Both the position numbers and the translations under genes were made by a program. From Petrosia ficiformis (lineage: Eukaryota > Porifera > Demospongiae > Haplosclerida > Petrosiidae): a stretch of 64,000 bases of DNA. The stretch covers positions 39,908,191-39,972,190 of the forward strand of contig OX345636.1 in NCBI GenBank assembly GCA_947044365.1, given 5' to 3'. Below are positions 24,491 through 37,391 of the stretch, in pieces (the first letter of the stretch is position 1; each line of letters begins with the position of its first letter). The notes under the pieces are model-generated. The model ran no database searches, was not told the DNA's origin, and saw only the letters and a program-made list of their open reading frames with translations.

Positions 24491-25038
24491 GCGGATTTCT
24501 GGACAAAAGTCCACAAATAGCTGTATAAACACTCGCTATGACAATAGACAAAGCTCAAGAAACAAAGCTTCAAAGAGACAAAAGTTAGTGGTTTAGTGTT
24601 TTCTGCTGACATCAGCAAAAACGAAAAAAATTCAAGATGGCGACAGATCGACGAGCTCTGCAACAAGATGAGTTCAGAACAAATCTTTTAAACGTCAGCA
24701 TTATGGATATATAGCGTCTTCAACCATGTGTCAACAAATTAGTAGCATCAGGTATTTGCAAAGATTACGTGGTAACACACAGACACACCTCATCTTGACA
24801 AATAGGCATATCAAAGAACTCGTGCTGCATAATACATTCAGCTACTGAAGGTACATCATCACAGTCTAGGTCTTTATAGTGTAGAGATCATAAATGGTGT
24901 TCCCAATCTGCCATTGAGATTGATTTATCAATTGATCCTTTATCTAAAAAAAATTCCAGAATGCTTTTGAATCATAATACCTCATAGAATTCAGCTCATA
25001 AGCTTGAAATTGAGCAGCCATTCACTTCTTTTTCCTAA

Positions 25039-26122
25039 TTAAACGTCAAAGTATATAGATCGAAAGTGGGTGTTCAAGATGTCTGCCTTCCATGTTTTGT
25101 GAGCTTCACATGCGGGCTTTAAGCTCCTTGCAGTCATTGTCAAACCATATGTTCCGAGGAAATGCTTTTTGTCAAAGAATACCTTCTTCTGGAAAACAAA
25201 ATTAGATTTTTGACCTACACCAATCACTAAATGACAAAATGAAGATAGACACGCATCGACTGTTATGAATGAAACATTACAATCAGAGAAGAGGTTGTCC
25301 ATTTTCTCCTACCATTCAGAACTCCATAGTTCTGATATAAAGGACTGTTCATTTGAACTATTTATATAGAATTTAATTTCAGGAGATGAGTGAGTTAGCA
25401 TTCTACTAGAACTTAGATGAGAGGGACTTGAGGAAATAAACAGTAAACAAAATGTAATTGGACAATGGTCAGATTCAGGTCTCAAAACACAAACAGCAAA
25501 ATCTTTACCAATCCCCTTGTCATTACCCAATCGTCTGTTAATTATCCTTAAATTGTACCCAATACATAAATCAAGTATTGATCATATGAATTAACAGAGG
25601 TATATTTAGATGATCTAGCAGGTATATCTGCTAGATCATCTAAAGATACATCTGGAACATCTATTAACAAACTTGTTCTACCATTAAAATCACCCAATAG
25701 TAATATATCTCCTTGGGCTGAAAACTGCATACACTCTGAGACAATAGTCTGCCATTTGGTAGAGATTGAACTGAATCCTGTGGACCCCTCAGTCGAAACA
25801 TAGAAGAAGCCAGTATAGAGATCCCTCTCTAATCCACTTATTGATTTTTCCACCTTGATCCAAATTCTGAACTATAGAAACTCCTCCAATTAGATCTTCA
25901 TGAACATAAAATCAGACCACCTGAGCCTCTACTTGCCTTTTTTGCCAGAGACTGTCTACAAAAAACAATATGAGAATAACCAGGTAAATTATAATGAAAT
26001 GATGAATCTGGTTTTACCCAAGTCTCAACCAAAAATATAAGACTAAACGATAAATAATAATTATACAAGGAAAAGAATTTATCAGGGGTAAAACCATTTA
26101 TATTAGAAGGAAACACACACAC
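25039..26122 (-). pseudogene. Degenerate LINE endonuclease (EEP fold)
   Basis: Reading on minus from 26122: a block with FLVETWVKPDSS, LPGYSHIVF and RGSGGLILCS, then DYTGF-like sequence and the conserved LLLGDFNGRTS (about 25675), then ESDHCPITFCLLF (about 25450), and a tail with LKPACEAHKTWK (about 25090). The order ETW, GDFN(G)R, SDH is that of the endonuclease/exonuclease/phosphatase domain that opens the second ORF of many LINEs. The pieces lie in different frames, with stops between them, so the copy is dead. No reverse transcriptase follows to the left. Whether it belongs to the same family as the RT at 1-1790 cannot be told, because the two do not overlap. Confidence 0.8.
25605..25644. 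repeat. 17-bp perfect inverted repeat in the LINE endonuclease relic
   Basis: TTTAGATGATCTAGCAG at 25605-25621 and its exact complement at 25628-25644, with a 6-base loop. Confidence 0.9.
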
Positions 26123-29100
26123 ATATTACTAGGGCCACCCTCGGCTCCTAATTAGTTATACAAAATGTTCGCAAGCTTTTGGCGCACATATAATCTGTCC
26201 AGCCAAATCTCATAAACTGGCTTCACCACTGTGAAGCAAAGGAAGTAACAACATTGTCAGAACAAAGGTTATACATATTTCAAGTCCATCAGCTAGACGT
26301 TATGAGAATAAAGGTGGAATTATTGCATACTACTATAAAATGTATGGCTTGCAGACAGTGTCCCAAAGTGCCCTCACATTTTCAAAAGTCTGGACTATCA
26401 ATAAATCCTTTAATCTTACATTGTTTGCTTAGTTAGAGAAAAAACTTCCATGTAAGAAAGCCAAAATCAATCATTGGCACTACCAGAAAAGCAGCTGAGT
26501 GGGAGCACTACCATCAGTGCCTGAGTGTGCCCAAATAGCTGTTTTTTAATACTAGCATACTCAAATTTAACATACTGCATAACTGTGTTAAATTAAACTT
26601 TGTATGGATAATTTGTACATCAGTGTCAGTCATTCGGTGTTACTAACCTACTATGAATTAATACCAGACAAAATGTTTTAATGCTAGCTTATTGCCTTAA
26701 ATGAACATGCACTAATGTGCCTGGGTCTATAGCGAATAGACTATAACACAAAAGCACGACAGAAGGATATTAACATGGTATGTCTATACCAAAAGGGTGT
26801 GACTTTCACAATTGCGTGCCTCTCTTGCATTGGAGGCTTGGAGTCCTGGTATTGCAATTCCAACATAATGTGAACTGGCTACACACAGCCTCTTTACTGA
26901 TTGTGTTAGCAGAATAGCAGGTAGCTAAATACGTTTTACGAGGTTTATTATACATATATAGTTATCTACAGTTATAACTATAACTAATACCTACATGCAT
27001 CATAATAATTATATGAATGACCACTTAGCTTATATAATTGCCTAAAAGTATATTTTTTGTGGTACCTCTTCTAATCTGTCATACCCCAGATGGGAGGAAA
27101 ACACCAAGAAGCTATTATTTTGTATGTTCATTTTTAAAGGTTCAAGGAAATTTTTACAATTTTAAAATGTTTAGCCAGCTTCTAATATAGATATATATAT
27201 ATTGAGTATCGATCGTTTTCATTTTCCCTAGAATTTGTAATGGAAGACTCAATAAACTGTAGTATTGGTAGAACCCTAGTAGAAATGTAGTCAGTATCAC
27301 CAGTTGAACTAAATTGACTGCAACGGGTATATGTGTTTGATATGTTGTTAGCTAAGAACTATAGTCTACAGATCCACAGGAAGAAAGTCATATACCATCT
27401 TGAAAGGTAAAAGCTTCAAAACAGCAATAATATCAGCAAACCATATATATGGATTCCAAAATGACAAACTATAAAGTTTGTTTGCATACAAATAATACGT
27501 ACAAGCGCTTACATACTGATATGAGGATTTCACAGATATCCTTCTTTGAAATGTAAACATGTATATACTCTTCACAAAATTATTTAAAAGAATACTTACA
27601 CTGATATGTGTCACGATCATCTGGTCATCTACATACTTGTAAATTTATTGTATTTTGAGGATACTGATTATTATTTGCCATTACCATCATTAATAATTAA
27701 CCAAGCCAAAATGTTTGCACACCTCTTCTCTTCAGCCATATTGTTTTGGCTACGCCACAGTTTAAGACTGTCTGTATACAATACCATGTAGTTTAGTGTT
27801 TTATAACAGCACACACTAAAATGTAGATGCTGTCTGCCTGTCTCCAACATTTTTATGCACCTACAAATTGCAGCAAGTGTTCTTTTTTATAATAAAAAGT
27901 ATCATATGTTTATATAGCTGATCATACTTCAGTTATCAGAAACAGAAGGAGGTTATTCATTATGGAATAGATTAAGTGATTGTTTATATCAATCAAAATC
28001 AAGCTAATTTATAATTATACAACAATATTAACTTCACCCCGCCTATAGGCAGAGCATATATAGGATTACTGTACTCTGTTTGGATTTGTCTGTCTGTCTG
28101 TTACCAAATAATTATTGAAAAACTAGAAGTGTTAGAGCAGTAAACGGGGTACTGCCAGCTTAAAACAACACAGTATGAAAACAAAACAGGGACTTCTGTA
28201 GCACATTGCATTGCCAACTTATAATATTTGTGACTCACGGTCTCTGTTTCACCACTTTCAGAAGACTTTTGGTAGCAAAAGAGTATATGCTCTTGTTTAA
28301 AGGCTATCACTGTCGAATGATAGCTTGAAATCAAGCAACATTTATGCAATGTTGTCTTGCATACTTTCATCCATGTATTGTTTAAAGCATTTGGTTTACA
28401 AATAATATGTTGCTGACAATTTCATTCTGTTCCTCCCCCATCTTGATGCAGTGTGCTTCATCAAACAATGCCTTCAGTCTCATGTGATATAGGTTGCTTA
28501 ACAATATCATCCTCAGTGTTTTTTTTTTAAACTAGTTGCTCGAGTGTACATGTGAAATAAACTAGTTGGAAATCACATTTTAAATTATTCTTTCAGTCTT
28601 TGCTGTATTATCAGAGACGCACATTGCTGAAACACCCTTTTGCTGTTAAAAAAGCAACTTACATTATATATAATATTCTATAATATTAATTTCTATGTTT
28701 ATATAATATATTTTACATTTACAATTGTACATACACAATAATAATTATATGTATAATATATAATATATACATAGTTATAATTATAATTATGTAATTATAT
28801 ATAATTATATATAATTATTATTAGAAGCCTGATATTGCATAATTGGGTATGACATAACTACCATGACTTTGTTTACACAGCTTTATGAAGCCACAAACCA
28901 CAGTGCACATATCAAAAAGAGAGTACTCATCCTTCCAATATTGTCATTATCATCACTCTGCTCTCACCTTGATTTTTGAAAAATAAAACTGGATTATAGG
29001 CCATATCCTGCATTTCAGCAACTAAAACTGACACACTTATGTTATTATTGTGATGCTTTTCAATACATGTACTTTGTAAATTCAGCTGGTATTGAATATT

Positions 29101-29295
29101 ATGGATGTCTTGACGGGACATCAAATGCCCAATTGTAGCTTAGCAGCAGTACACATCTTAGTCTCTGTTGAAATTTTAAGGTGGTAAATATCTATGTCGT
29201 GTCCACTGTAGTAATTACAGTATGAAACTATGACATTCATATCACGGGGTGATATTTCTTTATTATATATACCACATATAGACCTCAAAACCATA

Positions 29296-29298
<3 letters not shown>

Positions 29299-29342
<44 letters not shown>
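29299..29342. repeat. (AT)n microsatellite
   Basis: Uninterrupted alternating AT run of about 44 bp. Confidence 0.95.
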
Positions 29343-29347
<5 letters not shown>

Positions 29348-29459
29348 CATAAACAGCTATAATTATAGCTAATCATCATAATTATATCCCTATGATTGTT
29401 TTGCAATGGCTGGTAATCATTACTGATGACATGAAACCCAACAATCATGTATTACAGCA

Positions 29460-29484
29460 TAGATAGTATAGACTATACTATCTA
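29460..29484. repeat. 25-bp perfect palindrome
   Basis: TAGATAGTATAG, central A, CTATACTATCTA. Confidence 0.9.
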
Positions 29485-29960
29485 CGATTACAGTTAGTTG
29501 TTTTTCGTTTTTTTTTCTTCTATTCTTCCTACTTTTTAGTAGTTTTCGTCATAGTAGGAGTGGTCTTGAGAAGCAGTTCTATAAATTCAAGGAGCAGAAT
29601 TGTTTTGGATGTTCTCTAGCAGGAAGGGGTGCTAATAAAGGAGAATACTACTACTGTGGAAAATAACAAGTATTATATTGGGAAAGGAATTTTGCAAAGA
29701 ATATATATACAACTGTGCTTCAAAAACTGTGAGTATATAAATTTATGTGGATTGCTATAATATTATATATATATATATATATATATAAATCTAATTAAAA
29801 TTAATGTATAGTTGTATTGCTAATAAACAAGCAAATGCATCACTTGTATATAACATGCAATTTCTGTACACATGTGAGAAGTTTTATAACAATTATTATT
29901 GTAGATTTATGATTATTACAGTATTTTAATTTTCTAGTATATTACAATAATTCTTATTGA

Positions 29961-30209
29961 AGAATAATAAAACGTTTTCATTAAAAATGAAGTATGTAAA
30001 ACCCAAAAAGTATGCAAACAATGTCGGGGTGGGTAACACAAAAGACAAAGTAGCTACACTAATGTAAGATTATATAGAAGTGCTTTGTTTTTATTGACAC
30101 ATAGCCATTTACCTCCACTCTGACTTAAGCTTGCTTTTGCATATTTTTCGCATTTACCATAAAATTATGCTTCTATCGTTTTTATTGGAAACGTCTTTTT
30201 ATTCTTGAT
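29961..30209. mobile_element. Decayed foldback element related to 20454-20763
   Basis: The left end AGAATAATAAAACGTTTTCA and right end GGAAACGTCTTTTTATTCTT are inverted. Inside are AAAACCCAAAAAGTATGC and AGATTATATAGAAGTGCTTT, which match words of the better preserved copy. Confidence 0.65.
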
Positions 30210-30574
30210 TCCAATTTGTTTTTTTTCCGAATGATTAATTGATATAATTATAACTGTGGATAAAAATATTTGTAGCTATACATTCAGGGATGAAAACTCT
30301 GAACAACAGTGAATTTTTAATTGTATGCTGACACATCATTGCAGGTTGAGAGTGAAATGTATGTTACTGCTAGTATGTACTACATCATTTCATTTGTTGC
30401 TGTCACTCCCAGAAGTTGGTTGCAGTATTTCTTTTTGTGTGTATTGCCTTTTTTTCATTGTATTGCCTTTTTGCATCACTTCATATGATAATATATTCTC
30501 TTAGAAGCAAGGAATAATTATTGAAAAAGGCTTATGCAAAGCGTTATTAGATTTGCAGATATGAGATAATAGAA

Positions 30575-30665
30575 AGAAAGGAAAACTGGAATTTGACTAG
30601 GAGTTAAACCCAAAATCTTCAGGCTGATATCTAGTCAGCCACTCTTTTCATCAGAGTCTTGCACC
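30575..30665 (-). repeat. Possible tRNA-derived SINE relic
   Basis: GGAGTTAAACCCAAAATCTT followed by AGGCTGATATCTAGTCAGCC resembles, on the minus strand, the B-box and anticodon-arm region of tRNA-derived SINEs. The B box is mutated and no tail or target duplication was found. Confidence 0.3.
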
Positions 30666-31600
30666 AGACCCCTTGATGCAGAGGAGTAAGATTGCACTAA
30701 CCTCATGCAAAACTTTAGCTAGCTTCAAACCTCTCTCTAGCAAAGGGGGCATTTATATGTTCCCCCTGTGCGCTCAAAGTAGCTGTAGTAAAATTACTTT
30801 TGCGTAATGATTATATACTTACTTACTGTGACTGAAAATAATTGAAGTCTGCATGGAACATAATGTATTGATATTATTAGTAACTCTGAATGTGATCAAA
30901 CTCAACAACAGTGTTACATAAAACCTTAATTGAATTAAAAATATACCTCTTTCATATGATTATTGCATGTGCATGCAGTTGTCTGCAAGTCTGCTTGCAT
31001 TAGTTCTAAATACTTAAGTGTATCCCAGGACATACTTAGTACTACAACTTCAAACACTCGTCTTGCTGCTTTGCTGCAGCTAACGAAACATGTTTTTGGT
31101 ATTTACGGCTCTCTTAGATGGTTTTCTGTCTAACTAAGAGTTAAAGGTCACTGCTGTTTGAAATGCAGAAGTTATACAGGCTAGTAAAGAAGTGGGCGTT
31201 GACTGTGACTATACATTCATGCGCTCGCCTTGCTCTCTTCCTGCTAATAACGAAGAATAAATTTGACATCGATGGCTTTCTTAACAACTTTTTTCCCCAC
31301 CAAAGTCGGTTAGAATCTGGAGTCTTACAAAATATGAGAGTTGTAGAGGCCATTTTAATTATAGACGCGAAAAGACATATAACGTGCAAAGCGGAATTTC
31401 GTTTTTTTTTTTTTTTGTGCTAAGAAGAATTGGAATTATGCCAGGACTAGATGTAAGTGTTCGTTTTAATGCGAATCCCCTGTATACAGTTTCTTTGTGC
31501 ATGGCGTTTACTCTAGCTACACTATTCAACAGACATCTGATTTATATAAATTATCATGTTGCATATATGTACATTATTCTTTAACTACTGTTTTCATCAC

Positions 31601-31603
31601 AGG

Positions 31604-31657
<54 letters not shown>
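31601..31657. repeat. (TA)n microsatellite
   Basis: Uninterrupted TA run of about 57 bp. Confidence 0.95.
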
Positions 31658-31659
<2 letters not shown>

Positions 31660-31864
31660 TGAATGAATCGGTAATTTCATGAATTAAATTTTTATGATTT
31701 GATATTTAACTATGTTGCTATCTATATCACTGGAAAAACAAAATTGATAAAATAACGGTTGAATGGAAAAGTGTAAAATTTAAAAGTTCATTATGGAAGT
31801 TATGTTCAATTTATGCATAAATAATACTTTGTACCAATATTGAATTAAAGAAAGTCAAATTTAT

Positions 31865-33300
31865 ATCTGGTCAGCATAATTCGATGAGTCCAAGCCCATT
31901 TGTGACAATGCTTCTCAGACTACTGTCACTTATCTTCCCCTAGTCAGAGGTGACCATCCTGATACAGAAGTAAACGGCCTTCCTCTCTGGAGTAGACAGC
32001 CAAATAAACTGCCATCGATTTCACTGGACATACTATGTCATAGGTTATGCCAAGGTAAAGAGTGACCCCTAACTGAAACGGAATCAGTCTTGCTCTGACG
32101 GATCTGCACTGACACTACTGTTTGGTGTTGAGGTGGAGTCTAACGCTATGTCTGACAGTAACAGACGAACTGACTGACGAGCCTGACACTGATTGGACTG
32201 TGAATTTGCCCGAGCAGAAAGACCCAAAGAAACTCAAAGAAGCCCAGACAGCAAGCTGCCCACAGCGTTTAGTGGTCTGAGTTCTGATCTCTTGACCACA
32301 GTGCATGGAGGTGATTGGCAGTCGAGGCCTCATACGAACTGTTTGTGGGGCATGGCACATCCCCTTCAGGACATATTCTAACCTGGGAAATGTCCCGAGA
32401 CCAAAAGGGTCTTGGAAGCCTGCACTACTCTGCAGGTGGCAGATAGTGGACAAATGGGACTTTATTGATACAAATGTGGTTGACAATTACTGAATCTGTT
32501 GACAGAAGCCTAAATAACCACGGTTGGCTAATGCATCTACCCTCACCATGGATGGTGCTATTCCATCAGCAAATAACTCTTGAACAGAGATATCCAGGCT
32601 TGAGATGTCCAGTCCGTAACTAGCAACAGATCCATCAGGACAGTTGGGGTGGTTTGGGGCTCTCAGCTAGCCTGTGGGTGGAGAAAGAACTGAGAACTGA
32701 GAACTGATGGAATGCTGAAAAAAAAACATGGACTTCCCGGTGGACCCAAAAGGAGGTAGTCATCCAGGTAATGTAGCTGGTACTGAACTCCTTTGCATTC
32801 CCCATGGCAATGCATCGGCTACTGCTGAGAAGAGTTTGGGTGCTGATCGAAGGCCAAATGCATGCATGGGAGTGCTCTGTCCAAGTATGTCTGCATCTCC
32901 CATTAGATTGCAAGGAGGTACTAGTCATCCCTATGCACTGGGACAACTCTGTAATTATTCTTGAGGTCCACTTTAGCTAGCCATGTTCCCTGACCCAATG
33001 CCCTCACCATCTGTACTGGGTTTTCTAACTAGGTATACTGGATTGACGTGAAATCCTGGGCAATTCTGTCATTGGTGCTGTGGCACTCCAGGTCTACGAT
33101 CTGTCACCACTGTCCTGGTTGGGACTTGGGGACTAACCCAATGGGGCTCACCTGGAATAGTAGTGCCAAGGATTGCGTGAGTGGGCCAATCAGGCACACA
33201 GCTTGATGTTCCTGCTATGTGTGAGTTTCGACCACCGCTGGTCTTTGGTTCACAGAACAGTGATTTCGCCTTGCTGACCGTAGTCTAACCTATGAACAAT
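31865..33300 (-). mobile_element. Degenerate tyrosine-recombinase (DIRS-like) retrotransposon
   Basis: Reading on minus: a pre-RT block (VSPIGLVPKSQPGQW, about 33145-33100), an RT core with KVDLKNNYRVVPVHRDD (about 32975-32925), LPFGLRSAPKLFSAVADAL-like sequence (about 32870-32810) and the catalytic YLDD at 32759-32770. About 700 bp further on is a tyrosine-recombinase segment with VRLHLNTK, FQLGVTLYLG, LLLYQDGHL and SSNYADQ (about 32145-31870). RT plus a tyrosine recombinase and no DDE integrase is the DIRS/Ngaro-type arrangement. Stops and frame changes run through the whole copy (for example, two stops between VHRDD and WEMQTYLD). The recombinase relic ends just before the expected GHSFR motif at the left, so that end is truncated. 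Confidence 0.82.
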
Positions 33301-33689
33301 CCATTACTACTGTAAACCCTTCCAGCTATCCCCCGCAACAGGAATGACACTTATCTTCTGTCCAGGTGACTCTTCAGCATCTCCTGCCATGCTGGTAGTA
33401 TCAGTGGGGAGGTATGATGGAAAACTGCATACCACTGCTATACCAAGAAATGGTGGAAGGGTGACCTGCCTTAACCTCTCTAGGTCTGCTATATAATATA
33501 AGATTCCTAGAGAATGTTGCATGGCAGTAACATCACTACTGCAGGCCCTGCTATTGACAAATTGACAATGCTGACCCCCTCTTATTGAAGTGCTTACTAT
33601 ATTCTCTATTCAGTTGTAGTGCATGTGTATGTGTACACAACATGCCACAACAGCTACAGGGTTTCTGACACCAGCAAGCTTAAGCAAGA

Positions 33690-34075
33690 CAACCTAGCAT
33701 ACAGGCAAGATATATATGACATAACAGTACCCAAGGCAGCATAGTTGACAATTAATATGACAGTATAACATGACCCAAACCAAATAAAAATAACGAAGAA
33801 CATACAGAAGAGATGATTATATGACTTTATGACATAACACAACACCAAATGAATAAATAACAAGTAGCAAAGTTCTGACACAGGTATACAAGGCATCATC
33901 AAATGCAGACAGGACAATTATATGACTATTATAATAATGACATAATGCAAAACCAAATAAATAAATAACAAAACAGCACACTTCTGACACAGGTCTACAA
34001 GGCAGCATAGAATGCATACAGGACAAGCATATGACTATATGACATAATGCAACCAACTCAAAACATAACAAAGTA
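33690..34075. repeat. Minisatellite, about 105-bp unit, 3-4 diverged copies
   Basis: Words TATATGACT, GACATAATGCAA, AAATAAATAACAAA, CTGACACAGGT, ACAAGGCAGCAT and CAGACAGGACAA recur with spacing near 100-110 bp (start words at about 33818, 33919 and 34028, with a weaker unit from about 33715). It lies just past the integrase end of the Gypsy-like element, so it could be part of its untranslated region or LTR. Not proven. Confidence 0.7.
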
Positions 34076-35255
34076 ACAAAGAACTGTGACTCCAGTCCCT
34101 AGCTTCCTTCACTGATTCAACGTCATCCTCCCCCACCAGGATGATACTGAGTCTGAAATGCATCTCTATACTAGGTCCTCTGCTTTGTTGACGTGGTTGC
34201 TCATATTCAGAGTTTTCTGGGGTGTCTGCACAGTCCCTTAATTGCCATATGCCCTGAATGTCGCTTGCCATATGCTCTGGTCCTGTCTTCCGAATCAATT
34301 CCTTTGGAATTCTGTTGAAAACCTTTTCTTTAGTATGTTGATCATGGGTTTGTTTTTGAGCTTCTCTACTGGGTTTCTTAAACCTCGTCATAGTAGATCT
34401 AATCTTTTCTTCAGTAACATTTCGTTTCATTTGTTGTTGCTTGTGATCTTTTTCGTTTATTGTCTTTTTCACTGCCTTTTAAAATAAAAGTCTGTATGAA
34501 CCTTTCTGCTGCTCCATTTGACTTTTGATGGTAAGGTGCTATTCTGCTATGTCTGATACCATTTGACATGGTAAATTCTTGGAACTCTTCTGCTATGAAT
34601 TGTGGTCAATTGTCAGATATGATTTGTTCCGGGATTCCCTATACAGCAAAAATCAATCTGTGCTCTTAGATTGCTATTGCTATTTTCATCAGTATTACGG
34701 CTTCTGGCCACTTTGAGTAGGTATGAATTGCTATTAAACACATTTGTCCTTGAAATGGACTGGCAAAATTGATGTGTATCCTTGGCCATGGTCTTGAGGG
34801 AAACTGTAATCTGTGAAGAGCTGTCCTTTGGTTTTTCTAACATTCACAGCAATTTCTGGAAATGTACAAAGCTTTCATCTTTACTATTGCTGGATGAAAC
34901 TCATGAAGTAATTTCATTACCTTTGGCTTCAAATTGGCTGGAGCAATGACTCATGACCCCCTTAACAAGCAATCTTCTTCAACAGTGAATTCATTCTGAT
35001 GATGAAAATAAGGTTGTAATACTGGTTGCAAACTAACTGGTCATACATTTTTCACAAATTGCAATACTTTGCATATAACTGGGTTCTTGTGGGTGCTGTC
35101 TGAAATCTGTCTTGATGTCACTTAAATTACTTGAATTTGGTGCAATCTTTAGAAACAAGATCAACAGATCAACTTTATTACTGTTCAATGGTAATTGAGA
35201 TAAGGCATCAGCATTGCATGCTTGGTAATTGAATTTCAAATTGGTACTCAATTAA

Positions 35256-35921
35256 CAAGATATATAGAGAAAAAAGTATCCCTATGATTTGCTTAGTGTC
35301 CAGCATTCAGTAATCTCGGCTGACTTTATCAAGCCTGAAACACCACAGTCTATTATAGTTATTATTTTGATTACCTACTCTCCTTACATTTTAAAGGATC
35401 TTGTCTAACTTTAGGAATATATTTCAGGTAGAATAGATTGCAATTAGTTCCAGTTTCTACGTAGCAGCTTTCTTTCTGATGCTGCTATTTCGCTCCACGC
35501 ACATTTATTGATCGAGCCCCCGGGAATGACGCAACTTCCTCAAAACTACGTATACAACGTATACTCGTGAAAGTGGACACATAAATATGTATATAGATTA
35601 AGGCTGAGATGATTAATCGATTAATTATCGATATTGAAAATTCTTCTGATTTTCGATTGTAAGTCTATAATATTGATTATGCTAATTAATCCAAAAGACA
35701 TACATTTCAATCATGCGACAACAAATAATATGACAAGAAGCCTTTTTGATCATCAAATGGGAGGGGTTTCCTGTATTATTTGACTTAATTGGCCTAATTG
35801 CTTCTATTGATTTTAATTGATTATCAATCGATTTGAAGTTAGTGATAATTGATTTCAGAATCTCGGCCGATTACCAGCCCTTCAACCCCGTGGAAAGCAA
35901 TCATAGGGATGGTACGGGCCA
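35256..35921 (-). mobile_element. TAA-targeting non-autonomous element, copy A
   Basis: Starts CAAGATATATAGAGAAAAAA and ends GGGATGGTACGGGCCA, flanked by TAA at 35253-35255 and 35922-35924. Removing the element and one TAA restores an uninterrupted RNase H-like reading (WALFLIEYQFE), which confirms the ends. Its core (GACTTTATCAAGCCTGAAA, TATTATAGTTATTATTTTGA) matches copy D. It carries a nested insert at about 35601-35882. No coding sequence. The two ends share an inverted ATCCCTAT(A/G)ATTGCTTT word a little inside the termini, but the extreme ends do not match each other. Confidence 0.88.
35601..35882. mobile_element. MITE nested in copy A
   Basis: Begins AGGCTGAGATGATTAATCGA and ends ATCTCGGCCGATTACCAGCC CT, which are imperfect inverted termini. 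The inside has ATCGATTAATTATCGAT and GATTATCAATCGATTTGA words. It is absent from copies B-E. hAT-like by end style only; no target duplication identified. Confidence 0.65.
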
Positions 35922-37391
35922 TAAAAATAAAGCCCATCCTATAAAGTTAAGACAAGTATTGCCTTATCTGTTCATAATTTTGTGGTGAGTAGCTTATGGT
36001 CCACTACCAATGAAACTTTCCATAAATAAAGGAACAGATGAAATTTTCGGATACCCCATATGATGCTTAATGCTTTTCTCTCAATCTAGGAGTAATTGCT
36101 CTCAGCTTTATTTAGCGTTCTTGAGGTAATTGCTATTGGTTGTTCATTTTCCATCTAGCATATTATGTGATAGTACTCCTCCAATCCATGATTCACAAAC
36201 CAGATTCACTGGTAATTTAGGATTGTAATGCACAAGGCTCTAGCATCACCTTCTAATCACCACAAATTCTATATAACACTCCCGTTTTACTTCATGACTG
36301 ACGATTGGTGTTGCCCATTTGCTATTATTTATTTTCTCCAGATTATGTTCAGCTTCTTCCACCTTGAACTTTAAGATATGGAACAGATCCTGGTTTATAA
36401 ATTTCAGGTCAGGTTTAGTCTCCAAAATATGCTGTACATCTTTTAGCTTTCTCAGACAATGTAGAAAAACAAACTTAATGTACTTCTCTAAGATCCTTTT
36501 GAATTCCGCTGGCCTGTTCCTTTGTTATCATTGGCATTCACAATTGAGTCATTAGTTATTCTCTTCATCCATTGACTTCCGAAAAATGTTGTGATCCAGT
36601 CTCTGCCAAACAACAAGAGCCATTTCCATTCCACTTTTACTGTTGCTTCACCAGCTAAATTTAGTAGCTATCCAGTAGATGACTTCAGCTCTTTACTTCT
36701 GAAAACGTTTGCTAGGGTTCCAATCTTACCACATCTATAGCACTTAGCATTTTTAAATTTGCAACAGTGTGTTGGGTGTCCCTTACTTTCACAATGGTAG
36801 GACAATATTGGTCCACTCATTTTAGTATCGGTTATTGATTCACTTCATTTACTTTGATTCCTCCTCTGAAGCTGCCTGTGGAAGGCATAGACATTGTTTG
36901 TAATAAATGGATAGTCATCAAGTCTTTATCTGCTGCTTCCAAAGCCACTGCATTTTCTATAGCTTTTGTGAAGTTAGGTCCCTTTTCAGGACTAGTCTCC
37001 TGCGAATTGACTAGCTAACCCACTTAGTTGCAGATTTAGCCAGCCTTTCTAACGCTTCTGTGTATTCTGGTACAAATTCATCAGATTGTTGTTAAGCTTT
37101 CCGCTAGAGCTTGGAAACATTTAGAATATGGCCTTTCAGGAGAGCATACCTCTTTCAGCAAGTCATACTTCTGACTGCCCACTCGGTAGAATACCAACTT
37201 TCTGACAACCTTCTGTGATCCCATTTGCAGTGAAAAATTCTGCATACGATGTCACCTGAGAAGAACTACAATTGAATAAACTGACACTCGCAGTGTTTGT
37301 GACACTAACTAAGTTTATCTAATACACATATAGTTTGTAGCTCTGTAGTGCTCTCTTTAGAATTAAAAAATCAAGCAAGTATTTATACAAA

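Larger units (their letters stand above)
26130..31860. other. Long AT-rich interval without recognised genes
   Basis: No gene supported. It contains AT tracts at about 29299-29341, 29761-29786 and 31601-31657, AT-rich low complexity at 28655-28825, a 25-bp palindrome (29460-29484), a decayed foldback element (29961-30209), a possible SINE relic (about 30575-30665) and the short dispersed repeat 31247-31323. Confidence 0.4.
34200..37270 (-). mobile_element. Degenerate Gypsy-like LTR retrotransposon
   Basis: Domains in order on minus: gag remains (about 37260-36850; FFTANGI region), a CCHC zinc knuckle (about 36800-36725; HCESKGHPTHC, then CYRCGK), a protease-end GRDW word (about 36605), the start of RT (WATPIV, then RICGD near 36265), RNase H (SRTLNKAE, RKFHLFLYLW, VDHKLL, about 36130-35995; WALFLIEYQFE, then NADALSQLP at about 35225-35195), integrase zinc finger (HEFHPA, CCECQKN) and core (PWPRIHINF, PEQIISDN, SNGAAERFIQ, about 34795-34500), and the integrase tail (RKTGPEHM, about 34285). 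The RT palm between RICGD and YNPKLPVNL is deleted. Many stops and frameshifts. The expected first integrase Asp reads Asn. LTRs were not identified. Element A (35256-35921) splits the RNase H. Confidence 0.85.

Noticed and set aside
24637..24714. ATG in a good context (CAAGATGGCG) as a gene start
   Set aside because: Only 25 codons before a stop, with no clear donor site or recognisable peptide.
30575..30665. Functional tRNA gene
   Set aside because: Only tRNA-like box words remain, with no complete cloverleaf.
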